Positions 16,698 to 26,343 of a stretch of DNA of 64,000 bases are shown here, one piece after another. Source of the DNA: GBS-DC sp037442365 (GTDB lineage: Bacteria > Armatimonadota > Fimbriimonadia > Fimbriimonadales > GBS-DC); contig JBBIQK010000006.1 of NCBI GenBank assembly GCA_037442365.1, positions 1-64,000 on the forward strand, read 5' to 3'. A program made the translations under genes and the position numbers. Numbering within the stretch: the first letter of the stretch is position 1; each line of letters begins with the position of its first letter. The notes under the pieces are model-generated. The model was not told the origin of the DNA. It searched no databases and saw only the letters and a list, made by a program, of their open reading frames with translations.

Positions 16698-18683
16698 TTA
16701 ATAGGGCAGCACGGAGACCGACTTGGCGACGAGCGCGAGCGCGATACCGAACATCCCAATCAAGCCCATCCCGCAGAAGAAGCCCGCCAGCAACACAGGC
16801 GCGTAGCGCATCCAGTTCTCCTCGCCGTAGCGTTTTTTGAAGTAGCGATGCCCCAGCCACGCGCCCAGCAGCTTCGGCAGCGTGAAGTGCGGCAACTGCC
16901 CCACCCCGCTCACCAGCCCGTAGAAGAGCAGAATCGGCCACTTGAACGCGCTGAACAGCCAGAACAGCCCCAGCCCCGACACGAAGCCCGCCACGATGCG
17001 CGGAATGTTCAGCGCGTTCAGCACCACCTCGCGAATCTCGCTCTGCGGCAGGTTAATCTGCTTCCACACCGCCTCCATCTGCGCGTAGTAGGGCCACATC
17101 TTCTGCGCGAAGGGGAACAGCGGCGACGGAATCGGGCTTGCCTTCCAGAAAAACGCCCAGAAGACAAAGCTCGCGATGAAAATGACGGGCAACATCACCA
17201 GTTCCGCCTTCAGGATACTGGTGAACTTGGTGCCTGTAAGTTCCACTTCACGGAAGCGCTGTGCAGACGCGCCATGGTCGTACAGGGGCAGCGGCGCATA
17301 CCAGATGTCCACGCGCGGGTAGCGACTGCTGATAATCGCCACCTCCTTGATGAACGGCACGGAGACGCCCTGCCCCGTCAGCCCGACCATCCGCGCCGAC
17401 ACATAGCTGTTGAGCGGGCTCCAGAGCAAGCCGAACCCCGCCACAATCCAGAGCGGAAAATCGGGCACGAGCCAGCGGCAGATGGCGATGTACGAAACAA
17501 CGGAGACCGCCCAGATTGCCAGCGGAACCCACAACGGCGGGTCGCCGCGCCCTGGCGGAGGCGTCAGCCCGCGCAAGCGCAGCGACTGATTCGTTCGATA
17601 CTCGCGCAGTGTGCGCACGACCATCCCCACGCCTATCGCCGCCACCGCCAGCTGCAGCCCCACGATAATCGCCAGCCAGAAGTCCAGGTCTGCCGCAAGC
17701 TTGGTCTGCAGCGCGGGGGAGTTCGGCTGCCAGTTCGGGATTAGCCCCGCACGGTACAGAATCGGGTTCGCCACGATGTAGGTCGCCACTGAGCTAATCG
17801 CCGCGCCCAGCAGAATGTGATAGGGCAGCACGAAGCCGACCAGCACCTCGCCCAGATTGATGGACACGCCCACAATCGCCGTCGGCAGGCTCGCCTCCAC
17901 ATTCTGCGTCAAATCCAGAAACGGGATGGGGATAATCTGCAGCGCGTTGCCAAACAGCGTGCCCGTGAACACGGGGATGCCCACATAGAACAGCCCGAAG
18001 CCCATCCCCACAACCGCGCCCGTCGAGAACACGCCCCAGCGCCACGACTCCTCGCGGCTGCCCGCCTCCGCCAGCGCGAGCGCGCCCGACGCCGCCACAG
18101 GCGCCAGCGGGAACGGCAACTTCTCCACATCGGAGGTCATCCGAAACAGCAGATAGCCCATGCTCATCCAGCTCGCGCGCCCCAGAATCTCGGTCAGCGC
18201 CAGCAGGAAAATCGGCAGCGCCCACGCGCTGTCCAGAAAGGTGCGCTCGCGCAGCGCGGGCGAATCGGGCGCAGGAACCGCCCAGCGCGGCACCTGGTCG
18301 GCTATCGGCGCGGCGGGCGCAGACTGCACGAAAAACTGATCCCAGATTTTCCACTGCAACGGTCCGCCCGACAGTCCGTAGATGCCCATCGCGGTCAGCG
18401 ACGCCGCGATGTAATACAGCATGTAAATCTCCTGCCGACGCAGGGGCTGCAACGAGCGGCGCATCACCTCCGCGAACAGCACAATCGTCACCCATTCCGC
18501 CGCCGCGCCCAGCCCGACGCCCGCGACCAGCCCCATGTAGATGCTGCCGGGCAACATCACGAACGCCACGAACAAAAGCCCCAGGAAGGTGCGGAAAGTG
18601 AACCCTTCCTGGAACTTATGCTCTTCGGCGGCGACCTCTTCGGCGGTCTGCCGCGCCTTTACCAACTCGTCCTGTACCGCCAT
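16698..18683 (-). CDS. OPT-like oligopeptide transporter family membrane protein
   Basis: A 661-residue protein with about 14-16 hydrophobic segments and a soluble N-terminus of ~35 residues. Motifs such as GLLFVAFVMLPGSIYMGLVAG, AEWVTIVLFAE and the long SARMVGLTGQGVSVPFIKE loop suggest the oligopeptide transporter (OPT/DUF6785-like) superfamily, but the identity is by pattern only. Such proteins are proton-coupled importers of peptides or metal chelates. The start fits the family N-terminus and no stronger alternative exists. It lies 70 nt upstream of the dockerin-tailed gene on the same strand, which has its own promoter-like box. Substrate not predictable. Confidence 0.7.
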   Translation of the reverse strand: MAVQDELVKARQTAEEVAAEEHKFQEGFTFRTFLGLLFVAFVMLPGSIYMGLVAGVGLGAAAEWVTIVLFAEVMRRSLQPLRRQEIYMLYYIAASLTAMGIYGLSGGPLQWKIWDQFFVQSAPAAPIADQVPRWAVPAPDSPALRERTFLDSAWALPIFLLALTEILGRASWMSMGYLLFRMTSDVEKLPFPLAPVAASGALALAEAGSREESWRWGVFSTGAVVGMGFGLFYVGIPVFTGTLFGNALQIIPIPFLDLTQNVEASLPTAIVGVSINLGEVLVGFVLPYHILLGAAISSVATYIVANPILYRAGLIPNWQPNSPALQTKLAADLDFWLAIIVGLQLAVAAIGVGMVVRTLREYRTNQSLRLRGLTPPPGRGDPPLWVPLAIWAVSVVSYIAICRWLVPDFPLWIVAGFGLLWSPLNSYVSARMVGLTGQGVSVPFIKEVAIISSRYPRVDIWYAPLPLYDHGASAQRFREVELTGTKFTSILKAELVMLPVIFIASFVFWAFFWKASPIPSPLFPFAQKMWPYYAQMEAVWKQINLPQSEIREVVLNALNIPRIVAGFVSGLGLFWLFSAFKWPILLFYGLVSGVGQLPHFTLPKLLGAWLGHRYFKKRYGEENWMRYAPVLLAGFFCGMGLIGMFGIALALVAKSVSVLPY

Positions 18684-18752
18684 CGCGCAGGGGATTCGGC
18701 GCAGGCGAACGGTCTCCTGCCGCCCAACCGCACCTTCGACGGACTTCGGCAG

Positions 18753-18885
18753 GAACGGCTTCAGAGAAGGTTTCTCACTTGAATCCAGACGGGTGAACCC
18801 GTTCCTATTACACGAAGCCAGCCTTCGCTGGCTCCCCGTAGTTTGGGCATCCTGCCCAAGTTCACGCGCAGGATGCGCGTGCTAC
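18753..18885. repeat. Composite palindromic element, degenerate copy
   Basis: The segment 18798-18885 matches, in reverse orientation, the centre of the element at 57583: CCGTTCCTA, CACGAAGCC, the stem AGCCAGC-cttc-GCTGGCT, CCCCGTAG, then hairpins TTGGGCA-TCC-TGCCCAA and ACGCGCA-GGA-TGCGCGT, closing with GCTAC. The left end (GAACGGCTTCAG at 18753) is decayed and separated by unrelated sequence. It occupies most of the 257-nt gap between the transporter gene and dacB. Confidence 0.75.
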
Positions 18886-18940
18886 CTGAGCCGACGCCAG
18901 CGCATGCAGGAACCCGCACCGCCCTCGCGAATCAGACGCT

Positions 18941-20371
18941 ATGCTTCGCTGGCGCTGGACTCTCGCGCTGTTTCTCACCCTGCGCATGCTGAGCGCGCAG
19001 TCGCTTACCGAATCGATAGACGCCCTGCTGAATGTTGATTGGCTACGCTACGGCTACTGTGGGGTGGTCGTGCGCGATTTGCAGACGGGCGAGACGCTCT
19101 ACCGACGCGATTCGGAGCGCGTGCTAATCCCCGCCTCCAACATGAAGCTGCTGGTGACGGCGGCGGCGATTCACAGGCTCGGCGCAGACTACCGTTTCCG
19201 CACGCGAGTCTGGGCGCGGGGGATGTTAACGCCCGACGGCGTGCTGCAGGGCGACCTCATCCTGCAGGGGCTGGGCGACGCGACGCTGGATGTGAAGGGG
19301 CTGGAGACGCTCGCCCAGCAGGTGCATCAGGCGGGCGTCCGACGGGTGGCGGGCTACCTGCTGTACGACGACTCGTGGCTGGACGCCGTGCGCTACGGCT
19401 TCGGCTGGAGCAGCGGCGACGAACCCTACGGCTATCAGGCGCAGATGAGCGCGCTGTGCGCCGAAGGCAACGCCGTGCGCCTGTACGCCAAGCCCGCCCC
19501 TCAGGTCGGCGAACCGCTCCAGCTGCGCCTCGAACCCGACACGGACTACATCGAGCTGGTCAACCGCACGCGCACAGTCGAACGGGGAACGCCCAACGCC
19601 TCTGTGGACGCCATCCGCACGCGCGCCCGCAACCAGATTATCGTCAGCGGCGCGCTCCCGCTGGGCGGCGAGGAGGTCTTCGTGGGCAGGTACGCAGTGG
19701 AGAACCCCTCCCGCTACGCGGCGCGCCTGTTCCTGAAGGCGTTGCAGGCGGCGGGTGTCGTGGTGGAACAGGGAATCACGGCAAATCTGGCTCCGATTGC
19801 CCCCGCGGAGACGCCCTCCCTGCGCCTCGTTGCCGAACATCGCTCCCCGCCGATGCACGAAATCATCGCGCGGATTAACAAACCCAGCGACAACCTGCTC
19901 ACGGAAATCACGCTGAAGACGCTGGGCAAGGAGGCGCGCGGCGAGGGCACGACCGCCGTAGGTGTGCAGGTTTTGCGCGAATTCCTGCAATCAGCGGGGC
20001 TGGAAATGGGGGCGGCGCATATCGTGGATGGGTCGGGGCTGTCGCGCATCAACGGCGTCAGCGCGGAGAACTTCGTGCGCCTGCTGGAATACATGCATCG
20101 CTCACCCCATGCGGAGGCGTTCCGCGAGTCGCTGCCCGTGTACGGCGTGGACGGTACCCTACGCAACCGACTGCGCGGCGCGCCCGTGCAGGGCAACGGC
20201 TTCGCGAAGACGGGCAGCCTGAACCGCGTCAGCAGCCTCTCAGGCTACCTGCGCACGCAGAGCGGTCGCTGGCTGGCGTTTTCAATCATTATGAACGCCT
20301 ACAACGCCCCCGCAAGCGACGCGCGCGCCCTGCAGGACAAACTCGTGCAACTGCTCTGGGAACGGCTGTAG
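18941..20371 (+). CDS. dacB: D-alanyl-D-alanine carboxypeptidase/endopeptidase (PBP4 family)
   Basis: A 476-residue exported serine peptidase (signal peptide ~1-20, MLRWRWTLALFLTLRMLSA) that trims or opens peptidoglycan cross-links. The three active-site motifs are Ser66-Asn-Met-Lys69 in IPASNMKL, the SDN of KPSDNLLTE, and KTG in FAKTGSLNRV. The family's large insert between the first two motifs is present. The promoter is not obvious; the gap upstream holds a decayed repeat element. The stop is 2 nt from the glyS stop on the other strand. Confidence 0.95.
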   Translation: MLRWRWTLALFLTLRMLSAQSLTESIDALLNVDWLRYGYCGVVVRDLQTGETLYRRDSERVLIPASNMKLLVTAAAIHRLGADYRFRTRVWARGMLTPDGVLQGDLILQGLGDATLDVKGLETLAQQVHQAGVRRVAGYLLYDDSWLDAVRYGFGWSSGDEPYGYQAQMSALCAEGNAVRLYAKPAPQVGEPLQLRLEPDTDYIELVNRTRTVERGTPNASVDAIRTRARNQIIVSGALPLGGEEVFVGRYAVENPSRYAARLFLKALQAAGVVVEQGITANLAPIAPAETPSLRLVAEHRSPPMHEIIARINKPSDNLLTEITLKTLGKEARGEGTTAVGVQVLREFLQSAGLEMGAAHIVDGSGLSRINGVSAENFVRLLEYMHRSPHAEAFRESLPVYGVDGTLRNRLRGAPVQGNGFAKTGSLNRVSSLSGYLRTQSGRWLAFSIIMNAYNAPASDARALQDKLVQLLWERL

Positions 20372-20373
20372 CG

Positions 20374-22482
20374 CTACTCCACCACTATCTGCGTGAAGTC
20401 CGCCAGCGCGAGGTAGAGCCGATTCGCGCACGCGAGCAGGTTCAGGCGGTTCTGCCGACGCGCCGCGTCTTCCGTCATCACCATCACGCCGTCGAACAGC
20501 GCGTTCACCGCAGGCGCGAGCGCGAGCAGCTCGGTGTAAATCGTCGCGTAGTCGTGCTTGTAATACAGCCCCTCGAAGCGCGGGGTCAGACGCGCGAGCG
20601 CCTCGTGCAGCGCATGCTCCGACGGGTGTTCGAACAGCGTTGCGTCCACATGCTCCAGCCCGCCGATGGTTTTGATGCCCTTCTTCTCGGCGGCGGCGAG
20701 GATGTTGGCAGGGCGCGTCGCGGTCTGCGTGAGCGGGATGAAGTCGGGCGACTCGGCATGCGCCTGCAGCAGATGCGCCCGTTGCACGAACCCGTACACC
20801 GAGTCGTCCCAGCCGCCGCCCAGCGTCGCCCGAATCAGGTCGTAGCGCACGCCCGCCTCCTCCAGCAGCGCCTCGATACGGCTGTAAAACAGCGTGCGCA
20901 GGTCGGCTTGCACGGCAATCAGCGGCTTGAGCGGCGCGCGATGCTCGCGGTACGCGTCGTGCGAGCGTTGCACAAGCTCCGCCAGCGTCGGGTAGTCAGG
21001 CTCATGTTGCAAAATCTCCACCACGCTCGCCGCCGCGCGCCGCAACCCAAACGGGTCGGATGAGCCTTTCGGCAGGTAGCCCAGCCCCACATAGCCCACC
21101 AGCGCGTCGATGCGCTCCAGCACCGCCAGCGCGCGCCCCAGCGACGACTGCGGAATCGGGTCGCCCGCATGACGGGGCATGTAATGCTCGCCGATGGCGG
21201 TCGCAATCGCCTCTGGCTCGCCTGCCATCCGCGCGTACTCCGCGCCAATCACCCCCTGCAGGTCGGGGAACTCCATCACCATCTGCGTCGCGAGGTCTGC
21301 CTTGCACAGCAGGGCGGCGCGGCGCAGCTGCGCGGTCGCCTCCGCGTCCCAGCCCAGCGCCTCAGCCAGCTGCTCGGCGAGGCGTTCCAGCCGATGCGCC
21401 CTGTCCAGCAGCGTGCCCAGCTTCTGCTGATAGAGAATCCGCCCCAGCGCGGGCACGAACGCCTCCAGCGGCTGCTTGCGGTCTTCCTCAAAGAAAAACG
21501 CCGCGTCGTTGAAGCGGGCGACCAGCACCCACTCGTTGCCCGCGCGCACCTTGTCGGGGTCGCCGTTGTTGTAGACCGAGATGAAGTGCGGCAGCAGCGC
21601 GCCCGAATCGTTCACCAGGGGGAAAAACTTCTCGTGCTTTTTCATCGCCGAGACCAGCACGGGCGCAGGCAGGCGCAGGAAGGTCTCAGGGAAACTCCCC
21701 AGCAGCAGGTGCGGCTGCTCCACCAGAAACACATTCTCCTCCACCAGCGCAGGCTCCAGCACAGGGCGCGCGCCGATACTGTGCGCGAGGCGGGTTGCGC
21801 CGTCGATGATGATGCGCTCGCGCTCGGCGGGGTCGGCGATTACATGGGCGCGGCGCAACTGCTCCAGAAACGCTTCGGGCGACTCGACCTCGAACGGCGC
21901 GGGCGACAGGAACCGATGCCCGCGACTGTGCCTGCCCGACGAGATGCCCTCCAGCTCGAACGGTATCACTTCCTGCCCCAGCATGGCGACCATCCAGCGG
22001 ATGGGGCGTCCGAAGCGCATCTTGCGGCTGCCCCAGCGCAGGGTTTTGGGGAAGGTCATCGAGAGAATCAACTTCGGCAGCGCGTCGGCAAGCACGGCGA
22101 CGGCGGGCTGGCCTGCGTCGTACTCGCGCACGAAGGCATACTCACCCTGCGGCGTCTCCTGAAACTGCACGGCGTCGGGTTCCACCCCGCGCGAACGGGC
22201 GAAGCCAATCAGCGCCTGCGTCGGGTTGCCCTGCGCATCGAAGCACGCGCGCCTGGCGGGACCGCGCACGATACGCTCCTCGGCAGTCTGCTGACACGCC
22301 ACCCCCTCCACAATTGCAATCAGTCGGCGCGGCGTGCCCAGCGTGCGGATTGCGCCATGCGCCAGACGGCTCTCGTGTAGCGTCTCGGTAAGTTTTTCCT
22401 GCAGTTGCTCCAGCGTCGCGTGCATGAACGCGGCAGGCATTTCCTCGCACCCAATCTCCAGCAGCAAAGTCGCCCGTTCCAT
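20374..22482 (-). CDS. glyS: Glycine-tRNA ligase beta subunit
   Basis: A 702-residue protein, the usual size. It starts with LLLEIGCEEMPAAFM, typical of GlyS, and ends with a DALR-type anticodon-binding region (NRLNLLACANRLYLALADFT). With GlyQ it forms the alpha2beta2 enzyme that charges tRNA-Gly. glyQ is not in the window, so the subunits are encoded apart or glyQ lies elsewhere. The ATG follows GGTACAAT by 9 nt with no ribosome-binding site. Confidence 0.97.
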   Translation of the reverse strand: MERATLLLEIGCEEMPAAFMHATLEQLQEKLTETLHESRLAHGAIRTLGTPRRLIAIVEGVACQQTAEERIVRGPARRACFDAQGNPTQALIGFARSRGVEPDAVQFQETPQGEYAFVREYDAGQPAVAVLADALPKLILSMTFPKTLRWGSRKMRFGRPIRWMVAMLGQEVIPFELEGISSGRHSRGHRFLSPAPFEVESPEAFLEQLRRAHVIADPAERERIIIDGATRLAHSIGARPVLEPALVEENVFLVEQPHLLLGSFPETFLRLPAPVLVSAMKKHEKFFPLVNDSGALLPHFISVYNNGDPDKVRAGNEWVLVARFNDAAFFFEEDRKQPLEAFVPALGRILYQQKLGTLLDRAHRLERLAEQLAEALGWDAEATAQLRRAALLCKADLATQMVMEFPDLQGVIGAEYARMAGEPEAIATAIGEHYMPRHAGDPIPQSSLGRALAVLERIDALVGYVGLGYLPKGSSDPFGLRRAAASVVEILQHEPDYPTLAELVQRSHDAYREHRAPLKPLIAVQADLRTLFYSRIEALLEEAGVRYDLIRATLGGGWDDSVYGFVQRAHLLQAHAESPDFIPLTQTATRPANILAAAEKKGIKTIGGLEHVDATLFEHPSEHALHEALARLTPRFEGLYYKHDYATIYTELLALAPAVNALFDGVMVMTEDAARRQNRLNLLACANRLYLALADFTQIVVE

Positions 22483-22491
22483 CAGGGCGAA

Positions 22492-22499
22492 ATTGTACC
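22492..22499 (-). promoter_or_regulatory. -10 box of glyS, leaderless type
   Basis: On the minus strand GGTACAAT ends 9 nt before the glyS ATG; no Shine-Dalgarno between them. Confidence 0.55.
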
Positions 22500-22589
22500 T
22501 CAGGGGCGCGCCCGAACAATTTCGGGCAAAATTCCCCCCAATTGCCCCATTTTCCTCCTTGAAGTGTGAACATTTCGTTAAATATGGTG

Positions 22590-22640
22590 TATAATAGGGT
22601 GTGGCAGGGCGGCGCGTTCCAAGCCCCCTGCGAAAGGAGG
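22590..22640 (+). promoter_or_regulatory. Promoter and 5' hairpin of the second dockerin-tailed gene
   Basis: TATAAT at 22590-22595 is followed by GCAGGG...CCCTGC (22604-22631), a stem extended by GGC/GCC across one mismatch, and then directly by GAAAGGAGG. The arrangement is the same as at 16641-16676. Confidence 0.5.
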
Positions 22641-22651
22641 CTCACATCATC

Positions 22652-23770
22652 ATGAGTGTACGAGGTTCTATGGCTTTACTGGCAGGCGCCGTTCTGAGCG
22701 CCACTTTCGCGTATGCGGACGGTACCAAAAACGCCGAGCTTCAAGTCGCTGCCCCTGGTCAGATGGTGATGCCCAAGCGCATGATGAAGGTGCGCTGGGA
22801 GAACGGGCGAATCGTGCCTGTTACCCCGTGGATTGAGGTGGGCGACTTCGCGCCCGCAGGACCCTGCGACCCCAACGAAGTGCTGGTGTTCGACCACTTC
22901 GGTACGGATGCTGATGGCAATCCCATTGGAGGCGCGAACTGCCGATCCGACTTCGCTCCCGGCACGCGCTGGTACTTCGGTCCCAACTATCACAACCCCT
23001 ACTACGCGAACGACATCGAGACGCTGGTGGACGCGCAATACAATGGCGCGACCGCCACTTCGCTGACGCACGCATGGTTCTGGAACCCGCCCGCACCAGA
23101 GCAATGCTTCATCCTTATCCTCACCCTTGAGGAGATAGACGCCGAGTGTCAGGATGTGCATGATGTCTTTGACGGCAATCCGTTCCTGGACGGCGTTGTG
23201 CTGGACTACGGCGTTCTGAATGCCGGAGCGGGCTATTACAACTCTCCCGTGTGTCTGAGCGCGATTGGCGGTATTCAGCTGCCTGCGACCCCCGCCGATG
23301 ACGGCAATCCCGGCACGGAACTGCTCGGCGGCTGGGCAGTCATCTACGCCAGCGCGTTTGATTCCAGCACAGGTCAGGTCACCTACGCCAGCCGAGCGCA
23401 GCCAATGCTCTGGAGCATGCAGGACGCGGGCAACATCGGCAGCTCCACGGCGCTTCAGTGGGATGACGTCAGCCCGACCGACGGCAACCATGACCCTGCC
23501 ACTGAGTGCTTCGACTACACCTTCAATCTATGTTCCAATCCGCCGCGCGTGCTGGGCGGCATGATGGCGTTCTGGGTTACGCCCAGCGGCTGCACGCCTA
23601 ACGGCGGCGATGTGGACGGCAACGGCTGCGTGGACGACGCCGACCTGCTCGCGGTGCTGTTCGCATTTGGCGGAACGGGCAGCGGACTGCCTGAAGACAC
23701 CAACTGCGACGAGGTGGTCGACGACGCCGACCTGCTGGATGTGCTGTTCAACTTCGGCAACGGCTGCTGA
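22652..23770 (+). CDS. Secreted protein with C-terminal dockerin-like repeat pair
   Basis: A 372-residue protein. The signal peptide spans about residues 1-23 (SMALLAGAVLSATFAYA). The body is rich in Asn, Gly, Asp and aromatic residues, with four or more Cys, and belongs to no family I recognise. The last ~55 residues are DVDGNGCVDDADLLAVLFAF ... DCDEVVDDADLLDVLFNF-type Ca loops (the second loop begins NCDEVV), ending GNGC. ATG 22652 is chosen over upstream in-frame codons because AAAGGAGG lies 11 nt before it and the signal peptide begins there. It probably sits on the cell surface. A terminator follows. Confidence 0.82.
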   Translation: MSVRGSMALLAGAVLSATFAYADGTKNAELQVAAPGQMVMPKRMMKVRWENGRIVPVTPWIEVGDFAPAGPCDPNEVLVFDHFGTDADGNPIGGANCRSDFAPGTRWYFGPNYHNPYYANDIETLVDAQYNGATATSLTHAWFWNPPAPEQCFILILTLEEIDAECQDVHDVFDGNPFLDGVVLDYGVLNAGAGYYNSPVCLSAIGGIQLPATPADDGNPGTELLGGWAVIYASAFDSSTGQVTYASRAQPMLWSMQDAGNIGSSTALQWDDVSPTDGNHDPATECFDYTFNLCSNPPRVLGGMMAFWVTPSGCTPNGGDVDGNGCVDDADLLAVLFAFGGTGSGLPEDTNCDEVVDDADLLDVLFNFGNGC

Positions 23771-23798
23771 AGCCCTCTCCAATCTCCCTATCCCAAGC

Positions 23799-23831
23799 AA
23801 CACCTCCTCACAAGAGGAGGTGTTGTCTTTT
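23799..23831. terminator. Rho-independent terminator between convergent genes
   Basis: AACACCTCCTC-ACAA-GAGGAGGTGTT is a perfect 11-bp stem followed by GTCTTTT. It ends at the stop of the convergent arabinofuranosidase gene and would serve the plus-strand gene best. Confidence 0.85.
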
Positions 23832-26292
23832 ATAAGCCCAACACCACCGTCACCGAATGGGGCGGCAACGCCCACTCGGTTTGCCAGCGTGTGCGCTCAC
23901 GCTGGAGTCGCACCCGATTCGGCTGCTCGAAGGTGTTCATCGCGTGGAACGGCTCGGCGTGCAGGCGAATCAGTTCTGCATGCTGGGGCGTCGCACCCGC
24001 AACCTCCAACCGCACGTGCGCCGTCTCGGTGAGGCTGTAGTTAATCAGCCCGATGTGTATCCGTTCGCCGATGCGCACAGCGACGGTGTCCACCTGCCCC
24101 TCCAGCGATTCGGGCAAGTCAACTTTGAGCCGCTGCCCCACAAAGTGGGGCGCATACATCGCAAACGCCAGCCATGTCGGGGTCTCCACCACCTGTGTGG
24201 GGTTCACCAGTAGCGCAGGTAGCACATTCACCAGCTGCGCCAGGTTCGCCATCCCCACATGCTCGGCGTTGCGTATCAGCGCGTGGAACACCCCCGCGGC
24301 GAAGAGGCCGTCGTAAAGTGGCGCGATCTGCCGATACTGGCTTTCCGCGTTCGCTTCGGGATACCATGTGTTCCACTCGTCGAACGCAATCAGGGGCGGG
24401 TTATCGGGCGTCTCCTCGCGGATAATCTCGGCGGTGCGGCGCAAAATCCACTCCACCCGCTTGGCGCCCAACACGACCGTCTCATACGCTTCAGGGCTAT
24501 CTTTGGGATGGGGACACCCTTGATAGAAATGCACCGCCAGATACTCGTGGTTCCCCCCTGCCACGCGCAGCACCTTTCGGTTCCACTGTCCCCACTCATC
24601 GGCGTCCACGCCCACTGCAATCCGCAGGGCGTCGGGGTCTACCGTTCGAATCGCGCGGGCGAGTTCGTTTGCTTTGAGGGCGTATTTAACGGCGTCCAGA
24701 TGCCCCAGCTGCCAGTCGCCGTACATCTCGTTGCCCGTGCCCCAGTAGCGCACACGGTAGGGTTCGGAGTGTCCGTTCTGGGCGCGGAGCCGTCCCATCG
24801 GCGTGTCCGCGCCGCCGTTGCAGTATTCCACCCATTCCTGCGCCATGCGAGGCGTACCCTCGCCGGCGTTCAGGCAGATGTAGGGTTCGGCGTTAATCAA
24901 TCGGCAGAGCTGGATGAACTCGTCTGTGCCGACGTCATTCATCTCCCAGTTGCCCCAGGCGCGGTTCCAGCGTGGGGGGCGCTTATCGCGTTCGCCGATG
25001 CCCTCGCGCCAGTCATAGCCCGACACGAAGTTGCCGCCGGGCCAGCGCAAAATGGGGATGGGGATTTTTCGCAAAGTCTCCACCACATCGCGCCTCCAGC
25101 CGTTCAGATTATCGGCGGGCATCAGCGACGCGCAGCCGACTATCAGCGCGCCCTGCCCCTCCGCCTCGATACGGAACGCGCCCGCAGACTCGCTCCGAGT
25201 GGGCGTCAGCTCGGCGGTAAGGGTGTGCCAGTGCCCTGCCTGAAGCCCCTCCCAGCGATGTGTCGCGTCCCCGAAACTCACCCAAACCGCCGACACACCT
25301 TCGGGATAGACCACCACCCGCGCCTGATAAGCGCGTCCCGCCTGCACGGGGATTCCCGCCTGCCCCGCGCCGCCGCGCGCGCCCTGAACCTCTATCCGCT
25401 GCGCCTGACCACCTGTGTAGACAATCCGATGCTCCCCCTGCAGACGGGCGTCGCCAATTTTCTGCCAGCCATCAATCGCGCCGTCGGGCTGCACTTCGCC
25501 TGCGAACTTGCGATTGGTCAGCAGATCCGCCCACAAGCCGCCCTGAATGCACAAGCCCATATGTTCGATGAAGTGCCCGAACAGCAGGGGCGAGACAGTC
25601 GCTTCAGGCGCGTTTGCATCGATTCGGATGACCGTCTCTTGTTGGGGCGCTAACGCGGGCAGCCTCTGGAGTGCGAAACGCTCCACCGCGAAACGGATAG
25701 GGGCAGACTCCCCCTCGGCGAAGGTTTTGCCCACAATCCCCACGAAGCGCGGAGGTATCAGGCTATAGAGTGTGCTGACCGCCTGCCACTCGGCGTCGGC
25801 TCGCGTGAAAAAGGTGTAGCGTCCGCCCTGCTTCGTGATTCGGAGTTCGATGTGTGGCGCATTCAACGGGGCGGTCGCCAACCGCGCCTCGCCCGTGCGC
25901 TCCAGCCAGAGTTCGGGAGTCGGCTTGCCCACGAACCGTCGGCTCTGGAACGCTCCCCAGAGGATGAGCCGATTCTCGCTGAAGCCCACCGCCAACCCCA
26001 CATGAAACTCGGCTTCGGGCGGAGCGTCCAGCAGGCGCAGGGTCGCCTCCATCGTCCAGTCGCCTGCGGGACAGAGCGTGCGCAGCATCGGCGCGTCGGC
26101 GACGCCCGCCCAGTGATTGTAGCCGCCCCGCCGCGCGGGAACCTCCACGACCAGCCCGCCGTCCGCAAGCGTGTAAGTCGGTCCCGAAACGGGCGCACGC
26201 CACTCCCAGCGCGACTGCAGTGAACGCCCCTCGAAGCTTTCCACGAAATCCTGAGTCGCTATCTGCACCATCAGCAGCACGCTCCACACCAT
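23830..26292 (-). CDS. Alpha-L-arabinofuranosidase, GH51
   Basis: An 820-residue protein. The N-terminal ~210 residues form an extra beta-sandwich-like module (FESFEGRSLQSRWEWRAP, laminin-G-like) not found in minimal GH51 enzymes. The GH51 part begins near residue 220 (ATVSPLLFGHFIEHMG). Acid/base Glu522 lies in GTGNEMYGDW and nucleophile Glu639 in AFDEWNTW. The enzyme should release arabinose from arabinan or arabinoxylan. A hydrophobic start (MVWSVLLMVQIATQ) may be a short signal peptide. No good ribosome-binding site precedes ATG 26292. No other hemicellulase is adjacent. Confidence 0.94.
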   Translation of the reverse strand: MVWSVLLMVQIATQDFVESFEGRSLQSRWEWRAPVSGPTYTLADGGLVVEVPARRGGYNHWAGVADAPMLRTLCPAGDWTMEATLRLLDAPPEAEFHVGLAVGFSENRLILWGAFQSRRFVGKPTPELWLERTGEARLATAPLNAPHIELRITKQGGRYTFFTRADAEWQAVSTLYSLIPPRFVGIVGKTFAEGESAPIRFAVERFALQRLPALAPQQETVIRIDANAPEATVSPLLFGHFIEHMGLCIQGGLWADLLTNRKFAGEVQPDGAIDGWQKIGDARLQGEHRIVYTGGQAQRIEVQGARGGAGQAGIPVQAGRAYQARVVVYPEGVSAVWVSFGDATHRWEGLQAGHWHTLTAELTPTRSESAGAFRIEAEGQGALIVGCASLMPADNLNGWRRDVVETLRKIPIPILRWPGGNFVSGYDWREGIGERDKRPPRWNRAWGNWEMNDVGTDEFIQLCRLINAEPYICLNAGEGTPRMAQEWVEYCNGGADTPMGRLRAQNGHSEPYRVRYWGTGNEMYGDWQLGHLDAVKYALKANELARAIRTVDPDALRIAVGVDADEWGQWNRKVLRVAGGNHEYLAVHFYQGCPHPKDSPEAYETVVLGAKRVEWILRRTAEIIREETPDNPPLIAFDEWNTWYPEANAESQYRQIAPLYDGLFAAGVFHALIRNAEHVGMANLAQLVNVLPALLVNPTQVVETPTWLAFAMYAPHFVGQRLKVDLPESLEGQVDTVAVRIGERIHIGLINYSLTETAHVRLEVAGATPQHAELIRLHAEPFHAMNTFEQPNRVRLQRERTRWQTEWALPPHSVTVVLGL

Positions 26293-26343
26293 GCGGAGGA
26301 ATTTCGCTGCGAGAGGCGGGTTTCCTGCGTAGGGCGTCGTTGC

